Positions 54,191 to 64,000 of a stretch of DNA of 64,000 nucleotides are shown here, piece after piece. Numbering within the stretch: position 1 is the first letter of the stretch; each line of letters starts with the position of its first letter. The DNA comes from Plantago major (taxonomy: Eukaryota > Streptophyta > Magnoliopsida > Lamiales > Plantaginaceae), in contig CM048843.1 in the NCBI GenBank assembly GCA_026545765.1, positions 86,987,050 through 87,051,049 on the forward strand, in the 5' to 3' direction. Under the pieces are notes generated by a model that saw only the letters and a list, made by a program, of their open reading frames with translations, was not told where the DNA came from and searched no databases. Made by a program: the position numbers and the translations under genes.

Positions 54191-55422
54191 ATGGCTATTT
54201 TCGCAGCTGCTCTTCATTTTGCACGCAGATCTGCTCCTAGTACTAGAAGTATTAGCAGCAGCTACTTGTTGTTTCGTGTTAATTCTACTCTCTTCTGCAA
54301 TTCCTATTCTCATCATGCTTCTTCTTTTTCTACAACCTCTACTAACAAATCACCTTCAAACACCATTACTCCTCCTTCATTTCCTCCTGATTTCTTTGTC
54401 GATAAATACAAATTCTCTCCTGAAATTGCTTCCAAAGCTTCCTCATTTTCAGCTCGTATCAAAAAGCCCCAAAATCCTGATTTGCTGCTTACTTTCCTTA
54501 GAGATAAGGTTTTTCCCATTCCCATTTGCAGAGAATCGTTAGGCATCACTCTCCGTTTCTTTCGTTGTGTGTTGAGACGAATGTTAAGCCAAAGTTCAAA
54601 ATTTTCGAGGATTTGGGTCTCTCTTCCGATGAGGCAGCTCAGGTAGTCGCACGTGAGTTCATTATTCTTGGTCGTGGAGCTAACACGATCATCCACAGAC
54701 TATGTGTGTTGAAGGGCCTGTTGGGATCTAATGACCATGTTATTAGACTCATCAAGAAAAATCCCAGCTTGTTTTATGCAGATCCAGAGAAGACTCTGTT
54801 GCCAAACATTGAACTCCTCAAGAGCTGTGGCATACAGGTTCAACAGATTAATAGCCTCATTTATTCTTGTCCTAGTTTTGTCTTCAAAAGTCCAGAAAAT
54901 ATGAGACGATGTGTTTGCAAGGCTGATGAGATGGGCGTTGAGAGGAGCTCCAGGGCGTTTATTTATGCTGTTAAAACTATTAGTGACATGTCTGATGAGA
55001 CTTTGGTCCTCAAATGGAAGAGCTTTCAGGATTTGGGCTTCTCTGAAGATGACATTTTGAGAGTGTTTAGGACTGTACCTCTGGTAATTGCTGTATCTAC
55101 GCGGAAGATAAGGGAGGTAGTAGAGATGCTGCTTGAATCAGGAAAGTATGATATGTCGTGTATTATCAAACACCCTGCATCACTTATGCTCAGCATTGAA
55201 AAGAGGTTTAAACCACGATTGGAGGTTTTGAAGGCTTTGGAAGAGAGGAGTATAATTAATAAATGGCCGACTCTTTCAACACTTTGCACCATGACAGATG
55301 AGAGTTTCTTTAATAAATTTGTCGCTCCTAATATAAATGAAGTAGGCAAAGATTTTATAGCAAAGACTGCTTTCGTTGAAAAACCAGACACGGCAAACGG
55401 CTTGAAAACCAACTTGAGATGA
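54191..55422 (+). pseudogene. mTERF family protein gene with a one-base frameshift
   Basis: Intronless, as most plant mTERF genes. The first frame (ATG 54191) gives a Ser/Arg-rich organelle presequence (MAIFAAALHFARRSAPSTRS) and FVDKYKFSPEIASKASS. It then departs at about 54506-54509; a second frame continues the same protein from GFSHSHLQRIVRHHSPF to the TGA at 55420-55422. It includes LFYADPEKTLLPNIELLKSCGI, the typical mTERF repeat pattern (L-x-x-x-G-x-x-x-x-x-I). One extra base in GATAAGG would restore the frame. mTERF proteins bind organelle nucleic acids and affect mitochondrial or plastid gene expression; the presequence suggests mitochondria. The rest of the frame is clean, so the break is either recent or a base-call error. 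Length with both parts is about 410 residues. Confidence 0.82.
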
Positions 55423-56344
55423 TATGCATGGATGTGTCATTTGTGGGAGCTGCCAGCTGGTTTGATACCTGGATCACTTAAAGAAGTTAGCAGTCACATT
55501 TACTCTTACTATTGGCCTTCAAGAGATATATCAACTTCATTTTGCTGCTTCAGTAGTTGAGCTCTTCTCTTGATACTGAGTTTCATTGGCAGTTCGTTTA
55601 AGTCAATTGTTGTACTTGAACCCTTTTTTTTCCTTTTAGTAAAACCGTTGTGATCAGGTATTCATGTGATATGTTTCTGTGTTTCTCAGATAAGCTAAAT
55701 GCTAAATGTTATCCATGAATGCTTCACTACTGTGCGTTGTGTATTGCCTGTATCTTTCCACCAATTATTTTAGGTTTAGCAGATATTGTAAGTATCTACA
55801 GGAAAACCTACTAGTGCAATTGATGAAGCGTAATATATGAAAACATTTTTTCTCTAGAGGATGACTTACATTGATGTCTCTTCCTGTTTGTTTACATGCT
55901 TCTTCTTAGGACGTTATGTTATGTTAATCATTGGTGCTAGAATTTTTTTCTGTAAATTCTTTGGAATCCAACTTAGATCATCTTGATTTGTATATCAAGT
56001 TGCAGTAGTATTTCTGTAATAACTATAACACTTCATTTAGCCATAATGTTTCTGGATCTTTGCGATACTTGGGATTCGCTTGCCTTGTTGTAGCATGAAA
56101 ATAGTCTCGTCTGTTGTGGGTTTCATATCCGGTGACAACAGTGCAGTAGAAGCATTGTGACTGTTCAAAATGAATTGACTTTTCGAAAGGGCTATATTCA
56201 TTAGTAAGTACTATTAATCGATGCATTATCACTGGCAGGAAACACATTTTTCTGCAGCTTCATCACTACAAACGTATGATTTTGTAAAATTTCAGGTTTA
56301 TTTGGAAAATTTTGTGATTCCAGAAACAAATCCCATATTGAGGT
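55423..56344. other. mTERF 3' flank, no gene seen
   Basis: AT-rich 3' UTR-like sequence. Short frames have no recognisable domains. Confidence 0.45.
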
Positions 56345-56640
56345 AATTGTGGATGTTGATCGCGTAAGTACATTACCTGAGGATATTATTAGTCGCGCAT
56401 TGTATCAGGCCCCTGTACAAGTGAAGCTGTGCGGACAAGCGTCTTGTCTAAAGCTTGGAAACTCAGATGGACCTCAAGTTACAATATTGGAATTGTGGAT
56501 GCTGCGAGAAGGATAAAACCGTGGGTTGCGAGGGAAGCAACCTAGCTTTGCCGAGTATATTGACAGGATACTTCATACTTATACGAAATGCTACAACGAT
56601 CCGTTTAGTAGATGAGCAAAAGGAGCTTCAGACCTGAGAG
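56345..56640 (+). pseudogene. F-box domain fragment, frameshifted
   Basis: The frame begins DVDRVSTLPEDIISRALYQAPVQ and is shifted near 56424 into EAVRTSVLSKAWKLRWTSSY. Together these are a typical F-box of the F-box/LRR-FBD kind (LPEDIISR...A-V-R-T-S-V-L-S-K-x-W-K-L-R-W). The motif binds SKP1 in SCF ubiquitin ligases. Only about 90 codons remain and no LRR or FBD part follows, so this is a dead fragment. Confidence 0.65.
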
Positions 56641-57291
56641 CAATGGAATTGAAGTACCAATGACAAGATATATAAGACGGTGATTATCAAGAGTTGTTTT
56701 ATGTAATTTTACCAAGAATGTTTTTTACAAATTTAGTGGAAGGAGAAGGTGTCAGATTTCATCAACAAAAGATAAAGGACTCACTTGAATAAATCGGGAA
56801 AACAAAGGACCACAATGTAAATTAGACTTTGCAAATCCAGTATTTGATTAGGTTTTGAGTTTCCATTCGTATAATATACTAACAAGCATCATTATTCCTT
56901 TCATTGTAAACTCCATAATTGCAATTCGTTTCTCAGATCAGAAGTTTACATTCCGACCATTAGAACTAATCAAATCAAAGCCCATAGTGATGAAATCGGC
57001 AACCGAACAACACAAATCAGCTGGGATTTACAAAATCCCCGAAGATTTGATCAATGTGATCTTGTTACGAGTTCCAGTGGAATCTATCTTAAAGTTAAAG
57101 TGCGTTTCGAAATCATGGTGTTATTTAATCTCTAGCAAAAAATTCGTTCAATCCCAGTTGAATTTTAAGATGAACAACATATATAGATTCAGTGGTGTAG
57201 GGACATGGGTTCCAGTGGGATCACTGGCCCCCGCTCAACATTTCCCAGCTATGAAGGTATATATACTGAATTGTCTTTAAAAATTAATTTA

Positions 57292-57655
57292 TACTACTTT
57301 CTTCGTCCCGAAACAAGTTTTCCACTTTGACTTTTTGCGGTCAAATTTTTCCAGCCTTGACTACGAAATAATCTTAAACCGCAAATGTAAAATGTTCAAT
57401 TTTACAGAAAAAGTGTTACATTTTGAATTTGACCGGTCAACTATCTTCGAGTTTGACCACAAATTACTCATAAACGATAATAGTAAATAATTTAATAAAA
57501 TCATATAATAAAAATTTAATTACTAAATTTTCATTATATAATTTTAATAATTTATTTATTAATACCGTTTAAAAGTAAATTGTGGTCAAACGCGGAGACA
57601 GTTAATCGCAGAATAGTAAAATGTAACACTTTTTCTGAAATGGAGGTAGTACTCT
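57292..57655. mobile_element. Stowaway-like MITE in the F-box pseudogene
   Basis: It shares AGAAAAAGTGTTACATTTT, GAGTTTGACCACAA and TTTCATTATAT with the MITE at 61803-62046. Ends are TACTACTTTCTTCGTCCCG and TGAAATGGAGGTAGTACTC. The inner reverse-oriented TGTAACACTTTTTCTGAAAT completes the inverted pair. Confidence 0.6.
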
Positions 57656-57846
57656 ATAAGGAAATTTATGTACTTAGACTTGTAGTAATAAAAATTCATG
57701 ATACCAACTTAGAGATACTCTATACAAAAATAACTCTATTTAGAAATAATTTTTATAAGAATTTTTTTGTCATGATAATATTACTGTTTAGAGTTCCTAC
57801 TGTAATTTGATGCATTAAAATGCTTATGGTGCCCAGATTGAGTTGC

Positions 57847-58070
57847 ATAATCCATCCGGCCCAGAAATTGTCCACTTTACATTTGAGGCATAAAAATAAG
57901 GAGAGTATTATTATAACATCTATATATACAAGGGAGTAGTGGTTAATTAAAAATTAACACTTTGTTTTAATTGCATTGTTAGTGGAGACTATAAAATTAA
58001 TAATCGTTTAAAAAATGTCAAAGAAATTAAAGTGGACAATTCTAATGGGATGCCCAAAATGTCTAAAATA
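57847..58070. mobile_element. Second MITE-like element in the F-box pseudogene
   Basis: TTGTCCACTTTACATTTGAG (near 57866) and AATTAAAGTGGACAATTCT (near 58026) form an imperfect inverted pair. GGAGACTATAAAAT and the GGACAA(T/C)TC(T/C)AA block also occur at 49965-50040 in APX3 intron 5, so this is a dispersed family. Confidence 0.45.
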
Positions 58071-59253
58071 GATAGCTTTTTTGAGATGAAGAGAGTGTGC
58101 ACTAATTTTTCGAACAATGAAATGTGATTGTGTCGGATGCAATTAACATTGATTAGAAAGTAATTTTCGAATAATATATTTTGTAAAAATTAACTATATA
58201 AATTTTTGGGTTGTATCGTACATTTTTATTTTCTTCTAGTATGTGTTTATTAGATATTCTTTTACTTTTTGCATTAAACTAGAAAAAATTGATAAATTTA
58301 TAGTTGAGATTTGGACCCAGTGAAAATTAGTCCTAGATTCGCCACTGCATAGATTACGCACGCATTATTATGGAACCGATGGATGCTCTTTCAATCACCA
58401 AGGAATATTATCTGAATGCCTTGTTGAATGATTTGGAGGACTATGAAGCACCTGACCTTTACTATCCCCACGGTAAAGAATCCTCCTATGCGCTAGCTTT
58501 TGAAACTTGTGTTGGTTCCTGTAATGGTCTGTGTTGTGCCTGACTTAGCAGTCGATTGTTCGTTTGGAACCCGTGTACCAGAGTATGCAGAGAATTGTTT
58601 TCCAACAGTGCGGGGGAGTACTTTCACAACGTGGGATTTGCTGGTTTTCATGGTGGTGATTACAAGGTTTGCTTGATTACTTCTCATCATGGAAAGTCCA
58701 TATCAAGGTTATATAGTTCAAGAACTGATTCTTGGAAATATGTAGAGAACTGCAATAAATTATCAAATTACTAATCGCAACGTTCATAGTTTAGGAAAAG
58801 CACAATGCATTTGAAGAAACCAGAAAATCCTTAGTATAGTTATACACCATGTAATGAGATCAGTTAACAATTACTCTGTCTTCTAATCTTCTTCCAACGA
58901 CACTGCTCTGATAATAGCAATACTTTGAAAGTGGGAACATATAAGACTTTTTTTAGTAAGAATTTGTCTGCTGAGAAATTGATGTGTCCAGTTTGTGCTA
59001 CCTCATGTCATGATCTGGTAATTGCACGTTAGTATTCTGAGAGTGCAACATTTGAAGTGAATAAAGGAGAGGAGTCCGTTGCTCCAGTATCAATGAGAAA
59101 ACAAGTCTTAAATTCTGATGATACTTGTGTGTGCGGCATTGTATATACTAGTGTGACAAGTACATGTGCGCTTGATGTAGTTGATGCTAAGATCCGAGTA
59201 GTTCTGCTCTTTAGTGCCAGAAGAGGAAGCTTGATTCTACTTCATTTTTTCCA

Positions 59254-59560
59254 TCATTCATTGTTGATTGTGCATCTGATCCTTAATAGCTTTATAGCGA
59301 TCCTTCTCCATAGACTGTTGTTAGGTGTTGTTAACTTGATGGGAAGTAACAGAGGAGGACTTTTAGTAAGCTCAACTTTTCTGGATATCCAATCAACCTG
59401 TAGCATTGCTTTTGCAGTTAGTACAGTAGAGATTGTTGTTTTATTTATCGATAATGTAAACAGAGGACTATCAGAATCAGCTGGCATCTTAATTGAGCCA
59501 TCAATAAAACATGTTCCGTTTCTGATAGACAGAGTAAGTAACATGTCTCTTTTCCAGGAG
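59254..59560 (-). pseudogene. Copia gag fragment, antisense
   Basis: The minus-strand peptide LLTLSIRNGTCFIDGSIKMP and the downstream WISRKVELTKS block resemble the gag start of plant Copia elements, which reads L-x-x-x-N-K-x-x-F-I-D-G-x-I-x-x-P. It lies directly upstream of the first helicase exon remnant. No LTR is seen. Confidence 0.45.
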
Positions 59561-62500
59561 TAATTGGAAAAGCTGTTATTATTGTTCATGAGCCAAAAAA
59601 GAGCTTCTATAAAAAGGTCAGAAAATAGTTTTCCTTGTGCATTTTAGTACAGTAATTTGTTTCTTTAATCAAATAAAATTGTGTGTTTCTTGATTCCTTT
59701 CCCCCAGTTTCTCTATGAGCCATTCCCTGTAGAAAGCAGCCTGAGAGAGCAGTTGCACAATCACATCAATGCGGAGATAGTTTCTGGAACAATTGGTCAT
59801 AAGGAAGATGCAATACATTATCTCACCTGGATGTATTTGTTCCGCAGATTGGTATGCTTGAAGTGAACTTGATATTTGAGAAGAATTATGTGAATTCTTA
59901 GGACTATGTTGCATTACTGATTCTGTACCATTCACTTATTTTCTCTCTGTCATGGATAGTGCCCTGCACCCTGAGAGTGTTTTAAACTAGAATTCACCAT
60001 GTTTCGACCATTTGTGGGTTCTGTTAGAACAAGAAATTAAGATTATAGATGCATCATCAGTGCTAGTTTTAGCGCTACACCAGGGTATTTTGCAATTATT
60101 CAACGAATTGTCTCTATGTGAAAGGTTATACAGCTTATACTACTGGATGTGTCATGGAATTGTGTGTGATAAATTCATACTTCTAGAACTACTTTTGGTG
60201 ATGGTTTTACTTGTTATCTCAACAGGCCTTCAATCCAGCTTATTATGGCTTAGAGGACACAGACCCAGGGATATTAAGTGCTTATTTGTCAAGGTGATGT
60301 GTAACTGTGGTATATGAGAATGTGTTTTTATCCTCTCTAAATTGAAGTCTTGTGCATCTTATAACAGCTTAGTGCAAAGCACGTTCGAGGATCTTGAATA
60401 CAGTGGCTGCATTAAAATTGACGATGACAGGGTGGAGCTCATGATATTGGGCTCAATAGCATCTCAGTCTTATTTAAAATCTGTATTGTCTACCGATGTT
60501 TGCGTCCAATATAGAATCAGACACGTCTCTTGAAGTAAGTGATTTTGAAAGAAGTGAATGGAAGCAATTTTGCTCCTTTCATTATTGTTTATTTAATTTG
60601 ACATTTTTTTACAATTATATCGTCATTTAGGTTTTTCTTCACATATTATCTGGTGCTTCTGAATATGATGAGCTTCCTGTGCGCCATAATAAAATAAGCT
60701 TCTGATTTTCATGATTTTTTCTCTATAACCTCATATTGAAATAGAACCCAATTATTGTTACACCTCAAATTTGCTTCGGCCTGTTATGCAGGAAAATCAC
60801 AATGCAAATTTGGCTACCAAGGTGCCATACAAGGTGGACCAAAATCTTCTGGATGATCCTCACGTCAAAGCAAATTTGCTATTTCAGGTTAATACCATTC
60901 CTTGCTCTTTCCCTTGTCATTCCTTATTAGTTGTTGTGGTATGCATTTTACTTTACCTGGTTTGGATTTAATAGAAATTGTCTGTTTACTAAGCTGCATA
61001 CTTAATTGCCTTATAAACTGGTTCATATCTTAACATGTGCCTTGCTGTGGTACTGGTACATTTTTCAAAAGTTGACCTCCCGATTAATGACTATATGGCG
61101 ATCTAAAATTAGTTCTGGATCAAAGTATACGTGTCATTCAGGCGATGATTGATCTCTGTGCTAATAGTGGGTGGCTCTCTAGTACTATCACCTGTATGCA
61201 TCTTCTCCAGATGGTCATGCAGGTAATTTGTAGCTCTTTAATGATTCAGGTCCTTGAAACTCGTATTCTAGAGTGGTTGTAGAGGTAGGAAAAAAGCAGC
61301 CACCATGCTCTACAAATATTTATTTTTTGTCTTGAGAATGTCTCTAGTTTATCTCAGTTAAGCTGGGAAAGTTGCTTGGTTGAATCTACTAGTTGGTGCT
61401 TCTGTTATGCAATCCTGTTCAAGACAGTACCTTCAGATTTTGTCTTTTACCTCTAGTATTTGTACATAGTTGTTTCCTGAGAATTGGAAGGTGCTATTGT
61501 CCGGTTTGCTTCTCTACAAATAAGCTCCTAAAAGTCGTAAGTTGTCCATTGTAGTTCCACCCATGCAAGTGTAGTTCATGTATAATTAGGTTATGTATTC
61601 CCTTAAAATCACTTGTTATTTTTGCTTACATTCTGCAGGGCCTTTGGTTTGATAGAGATTCTCCCTTATGAATGTTGCCGTGCATGACAACTGATCTTAT
61701 TACGATGTTGAGCCAGAGAGGAATCTTAAATGTCCTACAGTTGTTGGATCTTCCCCATGAAAGTTTGCAGGATCTAGCTAGAAGTTCAACGCCAAAATTA
61801 TACTCCCTCCATTTCAGAAAAAGTGTTACATTTTACTTATCTGCGGTCAACTGTCTCCGAGTTTGACCACAATTTACTCTTAAACGATATTAATAAATAA
61901 ATTATTAAAATTATATAATGAAAATTTAGTAATTAAATTTTCATTATATGATTTTATTAAATTATTTACTATTATCGTTTATGAGTAATTAGTCAGCTAA
62001 AACGATCAATAAAATCAATGTAACACTTTCTCTTAAATGGAGGGAGTATGAGGTATGATTCTATGCTTTATGTGGGGTGTTAAATACTGTTAATCATACA
62101 TGTTCAATTTATAATTATGACCTTGTATGTTAAAAAGGAAATGAAGTTTCAAGTGATTAGAATAACACCATCAATCCCAAGGGTTGTTTGTTCATCATGA
62201 TTACTGGTCACTGTTAATGTTTTTTACCATAATTTCTCTGTGCATTACAGAGTTTCTTTCCCTGTCTCCATGATTATCTTAACGCGACTGATGAGTTCTG
62301 TGTTATGGGAGTTGCTTAGTTATAACAAGTGCATGTGTAATATCATTTCATATTTGTTAAAATATTATCCATAAACCAGACTTTGTCATCCACTATATAA
62401 TAAGGTCATATGGTAGTTCATTTACTTCTGACATTATTTCCTATTTTAAATTTGGTAGGAAAAATACAATTTTATTTTGCTTTTGTTAGATTCCACTTGA

Positions 62501-62789
62501 TATTAGACTACTACAATTAGATTATCAAAGTTCTTTAATATTGTCAACTATGAATTAAATACACACAAGTACAAAGCATTCCAATGGAATATTTTCCCAC
62601 GTTTGCTCTCATCCTGTTCTAAATCCGAAGTTCCTATATACAGGAAGTTCAGTATTTTCCTCGTCTTCATGCTCGGTTAAAAGTTCAGAGTCGAAGATGA
62701 GACGATTCTTCTGCTCAATTAAACATTAGGCTGGAAAGAAAGGGCAGAAACAGGAAAAGTCAAGAGCTTTTACCCCTCGTTTCCCTAAG
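59558..62789 (+). pseudogene. DExH14/ASCC3-like (Ski2/Brr2-type) helicase, 3' gene remnant
   Basis: Exon remnants in order: 59558-59617 (VHEPKKSFYKK), 59708-59851 (LYEPFPVESSL...YLFRRL), 60226-60293 (NPAYYGLEDTDPG), 60368-~60535, ~60631-60700 (ILSGASEYDELPVRHN), 60792-60888 (LDDPHVKANLLFQ), ~61058-61221 (CANSGWLSST), 61639-62054 and 62644-62789 (RAFTPRFPK). They cover the end of the second helicase cassette and the Sec63 domain of the two-cassette helicases related to yeast Slh1 and human ASCC3. Breaks are a frameshift near 60485, another near 61102, TGA for the family Trp at 61669-61671, a MITE in exon at 61803-62046 and TGA near 62697. Helicase motifs I-VI are missing and nothing of the C-terminus follows 62789. 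Confidence 0.85.
61803..62046. mobile_element. Stowaway MITE inside a helicase pseudogene exon
   Basis: 244 bp starting CTCCCTCCATTTCAGAAAAA and ending TTTCTCTTAAATGGAGGGAG, a near-perfect terminal inverted repeat, with TA on both sides (61801-61802 and 62047-62048). Removing it plus one TA restores a plausible exon end ATTATATGAG before GTATGATT. Confidence 0.92.
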
Positions 62790-64000
62790 GTTCATTTTTA
62801 CTTTCTTTGTGCTGTTTGATGTATTGACGAGAAGAAAAGCACTGTAAGATTAACTGGGGATTTGTTATCTATTATCATGTTTTTGAGTGAATATATTCAA
62901 CATAAATGTATGAAGACCTGGTTGGTTATGTCAGTTTGGCTGGCATGAAACGTTCCATCCGTTTAATAAAACTGCACCAATAATTCTAGATTTGAAACAC
63001 TTTCAGGGCCAGCCCATTTCAAATTGAGTAAACTTAATTTGAATTGAATGGGAAACACTACATTGGTTGATTTTCTTAAATACTCCAATAATTACCACAC
63101 TTTAGTATAAATTGGATAATTGTGATAATACTTATGACTTGTAGTATGATTTTCCTTCATTAATGAGAACATGACTTCAAAATTTTCACCATAAAAACTA
63201 ATCAGTAATCACTGTTTTATTTTTCTTTTTTTAACAAGAAAATATATATTAATATTAAACAAGAAGTTAGCATGAGAATAAGGAATGCTTAGAATACACG
63301 AACCAACAAATGTATTACAACTCCAAGACAGTAGTGCATCTTTAAGCCACTACAATCTCCAAACACCAAGCCACTTATATTCTGCACCATAATATGACCT
63401 TTCGGACCATTTATAACCATGTACAAATCAATGCCATTTCTTCGAAGTCCACCAAAATATTGTTCCACAGTACCGAATCAATCATTCTTCATTTTCTTCA
63501 AAATTTCCGTCAATTCCAAAAGGTTACTTTCTATACTATTTGGTTTCATGTTCTTCATCAAATCAAGTGGCAGGCAATTTAAAATGTGATCATATTATGT
63601 TAGCTAGTTATACAAATCATTATGTAACGAGCTAGATATTTCAGGGGTTTGGATCCTTGGAGGCTTACGGACTTCAAATTTTGGTCACGTATTATGTGGT
63701 AGACGAATTACAATAGGAGTGGAAGTTTCCTTTTGGGTCTCTACTAGTGATTTTCTAAACTTTATTTGAATCCGCATACACCATGCAAAAGGAAAAATAG
63801 ATCTCTTGAAATGTTAATATACTGAAATCGATAGATAAATCAAAGAATGATTCCAGCGGCATATCATGCAGTAGTATAGAAAATAAATCAACACCACGAA
63901 AAGGTATAGGATTAAGTAAGCAGAGCAGGCTTCTTTTCTTTTGGAAGAGAAACGCCAACATATCAGCAAAACTACTCTTCCTGGCAGTGGCATTACAGCC
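62790..64000. other. Gene-free right end of the window
   Basis: AT-rich. Positions 63235-63480, read on the minus strand, have the look of a retroelement tail, but no motif is firm enough to name it. Confidence 0.35.

Larger units (their letters stand above)
56990..58774 (+). pseudogene. F-box/FBA-type protein gene, interrupted by mobile element insertions
   Basis: ATG 56990 starts an F-box protein: YKIPEDLINVILLRVPVESILKLKCVSKSWCYLI. Coding similarity stops near 57255 and resumes near 58350 with ALSITKEYYLNALLNDLEDY, ETCVGSCNGLCC, a TGA at about 58541, and then LFVWNPCTRVCRELF, the F-box-associated pattern (G-S-C-N-G-L ... WNP.T). It ends at 58774 with no full FBA domain. The 1.1-kb gap contains at least two MITE-like elements. 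F-box proteins of this type are substrate receptors of SCF ligases. The stop, the gap and the short C-terminus make it non-functional. Confidence 0.7.

Noticed and set aside
59057-59563. 168-residue plus frame before the helicase exons
   Set aside because: It is antisense to a gag-like fragment and has no helicase residues; treated as a shadow.
1-64000. tRNA, rRNA or CRISPR-like arrays
   Set aside because: No cloverleaf with intact box A/box B, no rRNA motif and no spacer-repeat array was seen; only degenerate SINE-like boxes near 36.1 and 37.1 kb.

Overview
This window is nuclear DNA from a flowering plant, almost certainly a eudicot. Genes carry GT-AG introns and the spaces between them are AT-rich. 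Ty1/Copia retrotransposons and MITEs fill much of the rest, and the protein families are plant-type (SBT1 subtilase, R2R3-MYB repressor, membrane-bound ascorbate peroxidase, plant mTERF, F-box and B3 proteins). I cannot name the species from sequence alone. No tRNA, rRNA, CRISPR array or bacterial-type operon was seen.

Layout. Positions 1-4600 hold the tail of a B3-domain gene, several local repeats, a displaced copy of the promoter and start of the subtilase gene that lies 16 kb away, and a PIF/Harbinger-like MITE. From 4648 to 14887 a pectinesterase/invertase-inhibitor-like gene is split by a 9.67-kb SIRE-type Copia element. That element has both LTRs, PBS, PPT, a 5-bp target duplication and an extra ORF after pol, but its coding frames are broken. 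A 1.7-kb inverted-terminal-repeat element follows (15997-17687), then an intact intronless SBT1.6-type subtilase (18772-21087). A degenerate TNT1-type Copia element occupies 22682-27772; a solo LTR of the SIRE-like family is nested inside its RNase H region. Right beside it is the three-exon gene for proteasome subunit alpha type-7 (28462-31146). About 6 kb of gene-free DNA with MITEs and SINE-like repeats precedes a two-exon MYB4/MYB308-like repressor on the minus strand (37518-38899). A further 8 kb has no recognisable gene but contains a perfect 39-bp inverted repeat. Then come a nine-exon peroxisomal/membrane ascorbate peroxidase (47303-52658, minus), an mTERF gene with an apparent one-base frameshift (54191-55422), two broken F-box genes, and a decayed 3' part of a Ski2/Brr2-like DExH helicase gene interrupted by a Stowaway MITE (59558-62789).

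Reading. Four genes look functional: SBT1.6, PAD1, MYB4-like and APX3. They are unrelated single genes with no shared pathway. The most unusual material is structural: nested and gene-disrupting insertions, a precise promoter/start-codon duplication, a recurring ACTGTTGC/GCAACAGTG motif scattered through one retroelement, a 13-residue triple repeat beside the repression motif of the MYB protein, and large palindromes.
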